Assembly: GCA_964581175.1 (NCBI GenBank)
Contig: CAZONI010000010.1
Span: forward strand, 1-64,000
Source: B46-G9 sp964581175
Lineage (GTDB): Bacteria; Desulfobacterota; DSM-4660; Desulfatiglandales; Desulfatiglandaceae
DNA length: 64,000 nucleotides
Reading direction: 5' to 3'
Every line of letters starts with the position of its first letter. Within the stretch, counting starts at the first letter, position 1. Both the position numbers and the translations under genes were made by a program. Of the stretch, positions 16,957 through 23,914 are shown piece after piece. A model generated the notes under the pieces. It was not told the DNA's origin. It was given only the letters and a program-made list of their open reading frames with translations, and did no database searches.

Positions 16957-17031
16957 TCAACCCGCGGACAGACTACCCCCTTTGCTAAAATAAAAGTAAT
17001 AGTAGGTCCGGCTGGGTTGATTAAGACTCAT
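16957..17031 (-). CDS. Tyr/Phe attenuation leader peptide, 24 aa
   Basis: A 24-codon frame, MSLNQPSRTYYYFYFSKGG and five more residues, with six consecutive aromatic codons: Tyr-Tyr-Tyr-Phe-Tyr-Phe at positions 10-15. It follows a good promoter by about 35 bases, has a weak GAAGAAAG ribosome site, ends about 20 bases before the terminator hairpin, and is followed by aromatic biosynthesis genes. By analogy with the pheA/pheST and trp leaders, ribosome stalling at uncharged Tyr or Phe tRNA would prevent the terminator. This makes both tyrosine and phenylalanine supply the signal for the AroA'/AroB' pathway. Confidence 0.85.
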   Translation of the reverse strand: MSLNQPSRTYYYFYFSKGGSLSAG

Positions 17032-17071
17032 ATTTATCTTTCTTCTTTCATACAGAATCGATGTGAAATCT

Positions 17072-17100
17072 ATCTAAAAGAATATGATTCCTTTTGTCAA
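17072..17100 (-). promoter_or_regulatory. Sigma-70-type promoter of the aromatic operon
   Basis: Minus-strand TTGACA, a 17-base spacer and TTAGAT. Transcription would start near 17065, about 35 bases before the Tyr/Phe leader ATG. It lies back to back with the trp promoter. Confidence 0.75.
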
Positions 17101-17126
17101 GGAAAAATTTGCCCCAATATTTTTTC

Positions 17127-17155
17127 TTGACATATCCGAAAGATCTCGATAATAA
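17127..17155 (+). promoter_or_regulatory. Sigma-70-type promoter of trpL-trpD
   Basis: TTGACA, a 17-base spacer and TAATAA. The predicted start point falls at or within one or two bases of the Trp leader ATG, so the leader mRNA would be practically leaderless. A second, weaker candidate (TTGTCA with ATATTT, about 30 bases upstream) would give a short 5' untranslated region. Confidence 0.7.
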
Positions 17156-17162
17156 AAAATTC

Positions 17163-17237
17163 ATGATCAAGGACAGACAAAACAATCTTCTTGTTTTTTT
17201 GGGTAACTGGTGGTGGCTCAGCTCCGAGGAGAGGTGA
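17163..17237 (+). CDS. trpL: Trp attenuation leader peptide, 24 aa
   Basis: A 24-codon frame starting MIKDRQNNLLVFLGN and then three consecutive Trp codons (positions 16-18), ending LSSEER. It lies between the plus-strand promoter and two terminator hairpins in front of trpD, the layout of a classical trp attenuator. TGGCTCA (Trp-codon region) can pair with TGAGCCCA just after, forming the 1:2 hairpin. No Shine-Dalgarno is seen before the ATG, in keeping with a leaderless start. Confidence 0.88.
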   Translation: MIKDRQNNLLVFLGNWWWLSSEER

Positions 17238-17267
17238 GCCCATCGCACTAGAGTAAAATAGTTCGCA

Positions 17268-17306
17268 AACCGTGGGGTCATCTCTTGAAGGCCCCACGGT
17301 TTTTTT
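17268..17306 (+). terminator. Trp attenuator terminator, first hairpin
   Basis: AACCGTGGGG and CCCCACGGTT form a perfect ten-pair stem across a 14-base loop, followed by seven T. It sits about 30 bases after the leader-peptide stop and would terminate transcription when Trp-tRNA is plentiful. Confidence 0.88.
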
Positions 17307-17324
17307 ATTGGTATACCCGAGTAG

Positions 17325-17359
17325 AAGGCCGTGGGGTTCAAAAACCCCACGGCCTTTTT
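17325..17359 (+). terminator. Second terminator hairpin before trpD
   Basis: AAGGCCGTGGGGTT and AACCCCACGGCCTT form a perfect 14-pair stem with a four-base loop, followed by T residues. Its CCGTGGGG/CCCCACGG arms are the same as in the first hairpin, so arms of the two can also pair with each other. It is symmetrical enough to work on either strand. Confidence 0.8.
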
Positions 17360-17409
17360 GCATTCATGAAACGCATTGAAGACATTTTAAGACACGGAGG
17401 GAGCACAAA

Positions 17410-18489
17410 ATGATCAAACAGGCAATCGCAAAAGCAGTCAGACAGGAAAACCTCGCAGAGAAGGAGATGAAAGCGGTTATGGAGGAAATCATGACCGGAC
17501 AGGCAATGCCCGCCCAGATCGGATCTCTTGTCACGGCCCTCAGGATAAAGGGAGAGACCGTGGATGAGATCGTGGGGGCCGCGAAGGCCCTGCGGGCCAG
17601 GGCCAAAAAGGTGCACGTCAACAACCATCTTGTCAATATCGACCGAGATGAGATCAACATGGATGACGAGACCATCCTGGATACCTGCGGTACCGGAGGC
17701 GACGGAACTCACACCTTCCATGTATCAAGCACCACCGCCTTCGTGGCATCAGGGGCCGGGGTGAAGGTTGCCAAGCATGGAAACAGGGCGGTTTCAAGCC
17801 GGTGCGGGAGCGCGGATGTGCTGGAGAACCTGGGCGTCAAGCTGGATATCAATGATGCGAGCGTTGAAACATGCATCCGGGAGATAGGGATAGGGTTTCT
17901 CTATTCGCCCCGCTTTGACGGGGCCATGAAGTACGCGGCAAACCCCAGACGGGAGATCGGCCTCAGGACGATCTTCAACCTCCTGGCGCCCCTTACCAAC
18001 CCTGCCGGGGCGACCATCCAGGTCCTGGGGGTGTATTCCCCGGACCTCACCGACACCATGGCACAGGTGCTCGGGAGGCTGAGAACCAGGGAGGCGTTTG
18101 TGGTGTGCGGAGACAGCACCTATGATGAGATCAGCATCTGCGGGCCCACGACCGTCTCGCACCTGAAGGAAGGGGAAGTACGCACATTTGAGATGACCCC
18201 GGAGGAACACGGATTTCAAAGGGCCGCGCCCGAGGCTATCAGGGGAGGCAACGCCCGGGAAAATGCGCGGATCGTCCGGCAGATACTGGACGGTGAGAAA
18301 GGACCCAGAAGACACATGGTCCTCCTCAACTCCGCTGCAGCATTTGTGGCGGCCGGACTTGACAGCGATTTTGCGCAAGGGATTGAAAGGGCAAAGGATT
18401 CCATCGACTCGGGCAGGGCCAGGGAAAAGCTCGACGCCCTTGTCAACTTCACCCAACAGTGCGGCAGCTTTGTGCGCAATGAACTGTGA
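17410..18489 (+). CDS. trpD: Anthranilate phosphoribosyltransferase
   Basis: 359 residues, slightly longer than the usual 330-350. It transfers phosphoribose from PRPP to anthranilate, the second step from chorismate to tryptophan. Family motifs are the PRPP/anthranilate loop DTCGTGGDGTHTFHVSST, KVAKHGNRAVSSRCGSADVLE, the second metal site region GVYSPDLTDTMAQVL and CGDSTYDEISICGPT. GGAGG precedes the start. It is alone: no other trp gene follows within the window, although the gene has its own Trp attenuator. The sequence downstream to about 18.7 kb holds no recognisable gene. Confidence 0.95.
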   Translation: MIKQAIAKAVRQENLAEKEMKAVMEEIMTGQAMPAQIGSLVTALRIKGETVDEIVGAAKALRARAKKVHVNNHLVNIDRDEINMDDETILDTCGTGGDGTHTFHVSSTTAFVASGAGVKVAKHGNRAVSSRCGSADVLENLGVKLDINDASVETCIREIGIGFLYSPRFDGAMKYAANPRREIGLRTIFNLLAPLTNPAGATIQVLGVYSPDLTDTMAQVLGRLRTREAFVVCGDSTYDEISICGPTTVSHLKEGEVRTFEMTPEEHGFQRAAPEAIRGGNARENARIVRQILDGEKGPRRHMVLLNSAAAFVAAGLDSDFAQGIERAKDSIDSGRAREKLDALVNFTQQCGSFVRNEL

Positions 18490-18700
18490 AGCGCGTTTTC
18501 ACACGCACTTAAGGGCCTCTCAAAGAAAATGTCCTTCGTGCTTCGTTCGATCTTGAAAGCGAAAGGGATTCCTGAAAGGGACTTCCGCAATTGGGAGGCG
18601 ATCCGCACCTGGGCTGTCAATGTGCGACCGACGCTGTTGAGTGAGGAAAGTGGGCAAGCGCCACGCCCTTTTGTTACCTCCGTTCGCTCCTCCCCTTTGC

Positions 18701-18898
18701 CTACCCCCACAATGCAGCCAAAGCCGAAGCCGCGGGCTCAGGAGCGCTGAACACCGGTGTGTATGGACCGCAAAGAGAAGCAACGTCCCGTACAAATTCC
18801 GGATGCCCTACCACCACCGCCAGCAGCGGTTTATCCGGGAACCGGTCCCGAAGGCTCTTGACTCCCACGAAATTCACTCCCTGAAATATCTTGTTGCT
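18701..18898 (-). pseudogene. Fragment resembling an ADP-forming acyl-CoA synthetase
   Basis: About 65 open codons on the minus strand read like protein: GVKSLRDRFPDKPLLAVVVG, then ASLCGPYTPVFSAPEPAASA and a stop. The pattern of a (K)P(L/V)LAVV strand followed by a Pro-Ser/Ala-Pro-E-x-A-A-x-A-L helix recalls the subdomain that ends the CoA-binding half of NDP-forming acyl-CoA synthetases. There is no proper start and nothing upstream of it matches, so it would be a gene remnant. The 210 bases between it and trpD show nothing recognisable. The family assignment is from memory and weak. Confidence 0.3.
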
Positions 18899-18973
18899 TC
18901 ACTCTAAAATTGTACTATGAGAATCATCGCGCCTGAACCGTTTCCTCTCGTTGCCAGATGCTAAGGCCGGACA

Positions 18974-19438
18974 CTAGCTTACGATAATATTGGGCGGCCG
19001 GCTGATCCCTTTCTTTTCCAGGAGTTGTGCTAAGGTCAGATTTTCCACAGGGCGCAAGCCGCGCACGGCGAAGTAGGCGTTGTTGTAAGCGTTGTAGGCA
19101 AAGGATTTCTCGGCCGCGTCCAGGACTTGGGCCCATTCCACGCCGAAATAGCTTAGAAAAGCATCCTGCAGCTCTTTTTCTGCAACATCCTCGGGAACCT
19201 CAAGCCAGACCTTGTCGAGGCTGCCGACGGCAGCCACACGACGCGGGATGATTCACCCTGTTTCATAAAAATAGACCGGCAGGGCAGGCGCCGTACTCCC
19301 TGCAGCGCAGGCAGTGAGACCGGCAAGAGCCTTCCCCTCCATCGTTCCAAAAACCACAAAGGAGTGCCTCGCAGCAATAGCAAGTATCCCCGGCAGGCGG
19401 CCGCAGCCGAGGGCCACTAAAAGCATTTGTCCACCCAC
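18974..19438 (-). CDS. Candidate selenoprotein with one in-frame UGA, unknown family
   Basis: A GTG with GGGAG in front lies 16 bases after the stop of the molybdopterin oxidoreductase gene. From there 61 codons read through to LPVYFYETG, then TGA, and the same frame continues for 92 codons (IIPRRVAAVGSLDKVW...) to a normal stop. Both halves have protein-like composition, and the second half has no good start of its own. Seventeen bases after the TGA lies a perfect seven-pair hairpin with a three-base loop, a plausible bacterial SECIS. If UGA is read as selenocysteine the product has 154 residues with Sec at 62. I do not recognise the family. A nonsense-mutated pseudogene is the alternative. 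Confidence 0.45.
19219..19235 (-). promoter_or_regulatory. SECIS-like hairpin after the in-frame UGA
   Basis: Minus strand GGCTGCC-GTC-GGCAGCC, starting 17 bases after the TGA. The distance fits bacterial SECIS elements; the loop has a G but lacks the canonical GGUC. Confidence 0.4.
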
Positions 19439-19454
19439 GTCAACTCCCGCTTCC

Positions 19455-21581
19455 CTACTCTGCAGTGTGGGCTGATGAGCTGGTGGGGCGCAAGACCCTG
19501 CATACGTAACATTTCAGCGGCTCCGCCCCGGTGTCCGGATCGAAAAGGTCGCCCCCGAAGAGCAGGTTGGCGCACGATTCCTTCCAGCGATACTCGGGCG
19601 GGCTCGCCTCAGGGTACCACCATCCATGCTCCGCGTTCACGACATCTACTGCGATGCCGTCGAAAAGCTTTGCCTTGAGCTTGACCCTCCCATGGGGCGA
19701 TTCCACCCATACCCAGTCTCCGTCCGATATGCCCAAACCGGCTGCCGTTTCCGGATTGATCTGAACGACGGGATCGGGACGCCGCTTGCGCAGGGAATCG
19801 ATCTGGTGCAGCTCCGAATGGAAATAGTAGAGTCCTTTGGTGCCCGTCATCAGGATGAGCGGATAGTCCTCGGTCGGAGAAACAGGCGGCTCAACATAGA
19901 CCGGCAGGGGAGGACGGCCCTCGTGTTCCATGATAGTCGAGTAGAACTCGAACTTGCCCGAAGGTGTGCCGAATCCCTGCTCTTCATGTTTTCTGTAGCG
20001 CATCTCGCCCATGACGAGATCCTTCTCCTTGAACTCCTCGAAGCGCATCCCCGTCCCCTCGCAGACCCAGTCGAGGTAGGCATGCAGGTCCGGCCAGAGG
20101 AAGGCGTCGTTGAGGCCGAGGCGATGGGCGACCTCGAGGATCACGTCCTTGTCGTCCCTGGCCTCGCCTATCTGGGCGAGTTTCTTTCGGGTCATGGCGC
20201 ACCAGACCTCGTGCATGAAGGCGATGTCATCCTGCTCAAGCCAGTGCGCGGCCGGCAGTACGAGATCGGCAAGCTGGGCGGTGGGCGTCATAAAGAGGTC
20301 CGAGACGACCGTGTATTCCATGTAGTCCTTCAGGGCCCGCTCGATCGTGAGCCCCTCCGTTGCCGTCAACAGGGGGTTGGAGCCGACAATCCAAATGGCC
20401 CTTGTCCGGTAGGGCTCGCCCGTGATCATTGATTTCCAGAATGTGGGCACGTGGCAGTCGGGGGTGAAAGGGAATCGCCTGCCGTCGATGACGGCGGCCT
20501 TTTTTTCCGCGGATAGGGAGCCCCCCTCTTCCTTGCCGCGGAGCTTGTGCAACCCGGACCGGATCCCCCTGGGCGGAACCCAGAAAACGTTCCCGCCCGG
20601 TACGTCGATATTGCCTGTTATTCCCATGAGGATCAGCATGGCCCTGGCTGTCTGGAAGGCGTTCGTGCTCGTATCGATCCCGTTGCCCCATTGGATGCAG
20701 GCGGGCCTGGTCGTGGCAAAGGTCCTCGCCGCCTCCCTGATAGAAGAGGGGGAAACCAGCGTGATGGGACCTGCCCATTCGGGCGTGAAAAGCTGGACGT
20801 GGCGGGCCAGGCGGTCAAAGCCGAATCCATATTTTTCCACGAATTCGCGGTCGTAGAGACCTTCACCGATAATCACATTCATCATGGCAAGGGCAAGGGC
20901 GCATTCACTGCCCGGCTTGAGCTGCAGCCAGTGGTCGGCCTTTTCGGCCAGGCCGATGCGCCTCGGATCCACGACGATCTTCTTTTCAGCCTGCACGAAC
21001 GCTCTTTTGAACATGGCCCCGCACATACCGTCCGACGCCCCGGTCTCCGCGTGGTTGCAGCCCCAGTTCATGACGCACGCAGGCATCTTCCCGCCGAAGC
21101 CGTAAATGTCGGCGATGGGAAGGACGCCCGCGGTTATGGTGCTTGCGATCACCCTCGGGAGGAAACAATTGTGGCCGGGCGACAGGAAATTAGGCGTGCC
21201 GAAGGCCGCCGCGAAGCGGTTTGTAAACTCGGTGTAGGGTCTCCCCGTGCCCTGGGCCACAGCGAGATACTCGGTCCCCGATTCCCGGCGCACGCGGTCG
21301 AAGCGCTCCGCCATCTCCGTGATCGCCTGATCCCAGGAGACCCTCTCCCATTTGTTCTCGCCCCTCCCCCCAGCCCTTCTCAAGGGATGGGTGAGCCGGT
21401 CCTTATGGTAGAGTATCTCCGGGGCCGCCGCGCCCTTGGGGCAGATGTAACCCCGGCTCGTTGGGCTTTCAGGGTCGCCTGCAACCTTGACTACCCTTTG
21501 GTTCTCCATATGGACCAGCACCTGGCAGACGCCGTGGCAACCCCTGCATGTCGTTCTGATGATATGATCAGGCTGTGACAT
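19455..21581 (-). CDS. Molybdopterin (Mo/W bis-PGD) oxidoreductase
   Basis: 708 residues of the DMSO reductase superfamily. The N-terminal cluster motif is C-x2-C-x3-C-x26-C (TCRGCHGVC ... YICPKG), followed by the usual domain order: ERVSWDQAITEMAERFDRVR, the metal-proximal region VMNWGCNHAETGASDG, and the C-terminal pterin-binding domain (PLILMTGTKGLYYFHSELHQ; INPETAAGLGISDGDWVWVE). The segment NWGCNHAE offers a Cys as possible metal ligand. There is no Tat signal, so it is cytoplasmic. No iron-sulfur or membrane partner is nearby. The overall look is close to the acetylene hydratase/polysulfide-reductase-like catalytic subunits, but the substrate is not determinable. AAGGGGGAG precedes the start. 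Confidence 0.88.
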   Translation of the reverse strand: MSQPDHIIRTTCRGCHGVCQVLVHMENQRVVKVAGDPESPTSRGYICPKGAAAPEILYHKDRLTHPLRRAGGRGENKWERVSWDQAITEMAERFDRVRRESGTEYLAVAQGTGRPYTEFTNRFAAAFGTPNFLSPGHNCFLPRVIASTITAGVLPIADIYGFGGKMPACVMNWGCNHAETGASDGMCGAMFKRAFVQAEKKIVVDPRRIGLAEKADHWLQLKPGSECALALAMMNVIIGEGLYDREFVEKYGFGFDRLARHVQLFTPEWAGPITLVSPSSIREAARTFATTRPACIQWGNGIDTSTNAFQTARAMLILMGITGNIDVPGGNVFWVPPRGIRSGLHKLRGKEEGGSLSAEKKAAVIDGRRFPFTPDCHVPTFWKSMITGEPYRTRAIWIVGSNPLLTATEGLTIERALKDYMEYTVVSDLFMTPTAQLADLVLPAAHWLEQDDIAFMHEVWCAMTRKKLAQIGEARDDKDVILEVAHRLGLNDAFLWPDLHAYLDWVCEGTGMRFEEFKEKDLVMGEMRYRKHEEQGFGTPSGKFEFYSTIMEHEGRPPLPVYVEPPVSPTEDYPLILMTGTKGLYYFHSELHQIDSLRKRRPDPVVQINPETAAGLGISDGDWVWVESPHGRVKLKAKLFDGIAVDVVNAEHGWWYPEASPPEYRWKESCANLLFGGDLFDPDTGAEPLKCYVCRVLRPTSSSAHTAE

Positions 21582-21681
21582 ATATCTCCCCCTTCCCCAC
21601 GCTGCTTTTCATCGGGTGCGGTGTTTTGCGCTCCGCCCTAGAAGCGTTGTTCAGCCGGTTCCTTTTGCTCCTTGAGCATAA

Positions 21682-22101
21682 CTACCTTGCTTCCGCTTTC
21701 ATCTCCACCTGTACATGTCCCCAGCCGCCGCACATGGGCCCGACATCGAAACAGCCTGTCCGGTTGAACATCACCTCATTGGGGTCCCTGCCGTTCATCA
21801 GATTCTCAAAAAATGCGTTTATGAGCACCGTCAGATTCGGCATCAAAAAGGCGCACACGCGATCGGGAGATTCCTTGGTCAATAAGTTGCCTGCGGAATC
21901 GAAAACGATGCGCTGTCCGACCACATGCCCTGAATGACATCCCTTTGAAGCTACGACCTCTGCCACAAGACGGTAACGCGACCCTTTTGCAGCATTTTCA
22001 AATAGCCGCTGGTACTTAGGATTCTCAAGAACAGCCGCCAGTTCATTCCCCTCCAGCTCTAACCGTTTCTTGATAATCTCTACCAGTGTGTTCTTCTCCA
22101 T
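21682..22101 (-). CDS. Small cysteine-containing protein, TIGR04076-like
   Basis: 139 residues. After an N-terminal helical stretch, the core reads VAEVVASKGCHSGHVVGQRIVFD, then VCAFLMPNLTVLINAFFENL and a C-terminal GCFDVGPMCGGWGHVQVEM. The order (C-x2-GH-x-G-x2 strand, central helix, then a Cys pair and a final strand) resembles the uncharacterised TIGR04076 family, with extra N-terminal residues. The conserved cysteines suggest metal or redox function, which is inference. It has AAAAGGAAAA before the start and lies upstream of the molybdopterin oxidoreductase on the same strand. Confidence 0.55.
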   Translation of the reverse strand: MEKNTLVEIIKKRLELEGNELAAVLENPKYQRLFENAAKGSRYRLVAEVVASKGCHSGHVVGQRIVFDSAGNLLTKESPDRVCAFLMPNLTVLINAFFENLMNGRDPNEVMFNRTGCFDVGPMCGGWGHVQVEMKAEAR

Positions 22102-22173
22102 ATGTTTTCCTTTTCTTGGCTGAGACGGTTGGATGAATTATCTGCCCACAGAATTCCTATGCAGGAATCTGAT

Positions 22174-22608
22174 TCAGGCGACAGCGCCGGTGATAGTCAC
22201 CTCAATATTTCTGGTTCGAGGGCGATTGTCGTGATTGACAGCCACTACCTGCTGCCAGGTTCCCAATTTAAGACGCCCGCCTCTGACTGCAAGGGCAATG
22301 GAAGGCCCTACCAGAGCAGCCTGCACATGACTGTGGCCGTTTCCATCATGCCATGCTTCTTCGTGTGCGTATTCGATTTCCGGCGGGGCCAGCCGGTTTA
22401 CGGCCCTTTTTAAATCTTCGACTACCCCGGGTTCATACTCGACAGTTGTTATTGAGCCGGTCGAGCCGACCATGCAGGCACATAGACTGCCGTTATCAAT
22501 GTGGGAAGCCTCGATTAAACAGTTTAATCCGGGGGTAATATCACGAACATCCGGGCCTGTTTTCAGATTGACTTCCAGTGTGCGACAAAAAATGGACACC
22601 GACTGCAT
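22174..22608 (-). CDS. YjbQ/UPF0047 family protein
   Basis: 144 residues with the family landmarks: VRDITPGLNCLIEASHIDNG, GSTGSITTVEYEPG, the His-rich strip HEEAWHDGNGHSHVQAALVGPS, and GTWQQVVAVNHDNRPRTRN at the end. Members have weak thiamine-phosphate-synthase-like activity in vitro and form trimers around a metal site; the physiological role is unclear. A GGAGGAAAT site precedes the start. It is the first of three same-strand genes running to the molybdopterin oxidoreductase. Confidence 0.88.
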   Translation of the reverse strand: MQSVSIFCRTLEVNLKTGPDVRDITPGLNCLIEASHIDNGSLCACMVGSTGSITTVEYEPGVVEDLKRAVNRLAPPEIEYAHEEAWHDGNGHSHVQAALVGPSIALAVRGGRLKLGTWQQVVAVNHDNRPRTRNIEVTITGAVA

Positions 22609-22668
22609 CTATTTCCTCCATAGCTATTTCTTATGTGTTAACGGCCTCCGGCCTCGGGTCGGTCCAAG

Positions 22669-22767
22669 CTATCTTTTAGCGAACTCCAGCAGGAATTCTT
22701 TCATATGGCAGCGATGGGTAATGTGCCAAACAACCCCTGGTATGCAATGCCGATTCGCTCGTGGCAT
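22669..22767 (-). pseudogene. Remnant of a Y1 (REP-associated) transposase
   Basis: Only the first 32 residues survive: MPRANRHCIPGVVWHITHRC, then about a dozen more ending in a stop. This is the unmistakable N-terminus of a subgroup of IS200-like/RAYT transposases whose full length is about 200 residues or more; the HUH motif and catalytic Tyr are gone. It lies in the 375-base gap between the YjbQ gene and a hypothetical protein gene. Confidence 0.7.
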
Positions 22768-22927
22768 TATCTTGCCTCTTTCTTAAATGCCTCTTTTTCA
22801 TGGCAAAACCGACAGGCTACGACAAAAAACAGCACCATTTTCATCTTATTATACTATAATTTCAAAGAGTTGCCTTGGGCAGGCCCTTATCCATCGCCAG
22901 CCAATCTGTCATATTAACGGGCTGACC

Positions 22928-22965
22928 CCATTCCACTTGCCTGCTGTTTAGGTCAAGTGGAATGG
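22928..22965. repeat. Inverted repeat, 12-bp stem
   Basis: CCATTCCACTTG and CAAGTGGAATGG enclose 14 bases. It has no T tract. It lies just beyond the 3' end of the next minus-strand gene and beside the transposase remnant, so it is either a REP-type element left by that family or a terminator hairpin. Confidence 0.6.
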
Positions 22966-22982
22966 GTTAGAAACATTGCTAC

Positions 22983-23480
22983 TTATTTCCCCGCACAATA
23001 TCGGATAGAAGCATCGCCGTTATCGCTCATCTGAATCGTTATCCTCCAGGCATAGGGATGGCCGGAATAGATGCCCCATCCGAAAGACAACCTGTAAATC
23101 TTTTTATTCATCCGCAAAGAATTTTGAATTTCTAAAATCTCGACCCTTTTTTTCAGTTTATCAAGGTCTACCTTTATTTTTGATTCATCCATATCTACTT
23201 TTGTGTCTGCGACAGAACTTGGATCGTGTTCGACATACATTGGGATCAACCTATCCTTTGTGGGAACATTGAAATATTTATTTCCTCCCTGGTGTTTTTT
23301 TAAAAATTCAATAAACGCTTCCGGAGTCGTTATATTCTCGGTATATTTGAACCTATATTCCCCAGAGCAATTACGTATGACATTGACCGGTGGGGAATCA
23401 AAAGGATCATCCAAAGCGTATAACCCCGTTGTGATTAAACACATAAGTGCGGATAGGATAACGATAATTATTTTCATCAT
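22983..23480 (-). CDS. Hypothetical exported protein
   Basis: 165 residues with a signal peptide (IIIVILSALMCLITTGLYAL) and a mature part that is AT-rich at the DNA level. There is a short predicted coiled coil (VDLDKLKKRVEILEIQN) near residues 105-125 and two cysteines (NCSGEY; RYCAGK) that could form a disulfide in the periplasm. No family recognised. GGAG precedes a double ATG; either Met may be used. The lower GC than the neighbours suggests acquired DNA. Confidence 0.55.
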   Translation of the reverse strand: MMKIIIVILSALMCLITTGLYALDDPFDSPPVNVIRNCSGEYRFKYTENITTPEAFIEFLKKHQGGNKYFNVPTKDRLIPMYVEHDPSSVADTKVDMDESKIKVDLDKLKKRVEILEIQNSLRMNKKIYRLSFGWGIYSGHPYAWRITIQMSDNGDASIRYCAGK

Positions 23481-23517
23481 AACTCCGTCTAACGAGTTTG
23501 TTGCGTCTGTTGCGTCT

Positions 23518-23583
23518 GGGGTCGGGCCACGCCAAGATATTGATTATCCTTTAAATGTCAGGGACTTCTCGTGGCCCGACCCC
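23518..23583. repeat. Inverted repeat, 14-bp perfect arms
   Basis: GGGGTCGGGCCACG and CGTGGCCCGACCCC enclose 38 bases. It lies upstream of the exported-protein gene in an accessory region, next to another REP-like repeat. It looks like a paired REP (BIME-like) unit. Confidence 0.65.
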
Positions 23584-23626
23584 CATGCAACCATCCAACA
23601 TCCAACCATCCACCGCAAAAGCTGAC

Positions 23627-23665
23627 CCGTGCGTCAAGTTTATAAGTTAATGGCGTCCCTCTTCC
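23627..23665 (+). repeat. Solo copy of the RAYT-associated repeat
   Basis: GTGCGTCAAGTTTATAAGTT and the following AATGGCGTCCC match, almost base for base, the sequence just upstream of the RAYT transposase near 28.37 kb. It is an isolated copy with no transposase beside it. Confidence 0.7.
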
Positions 23666-23914
23666 CCCATTATTTTTTTATTGACCAGGAGATTATAGGA
23701 TGTCCCCAAGCGCGCCAGTTGTTCCCGTCTGCTTGAGTGAAGGGTTATGATTTCCTTTATTGTTGGCAATTTACTTTCCTGAGAGCCCTGGAAGGGCATT
23801 AAGAGCTTTTACAAATCTTTCCAAATTAGGCGGCTCTTATCTTTTGAGAGTATTATTTGACTGTCACTTTTTTCCTTCTAATTAAGAAAGCTGATGACAC
23901 GCGAATGAAACGGT

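Noticed and set aside
19626..21578. Long plus-strand open frames opposite the molybdopterin oxidoreductase
   Set aside because: They mirror the codon structure of the minus-strand gene and lack recognisable domains.
19455..21581. Selenocysteine in the molybdopterin oxidoreductase
   Set aside because: The frame has no internal TGA; the metal-proximal position has Cys or another residue.
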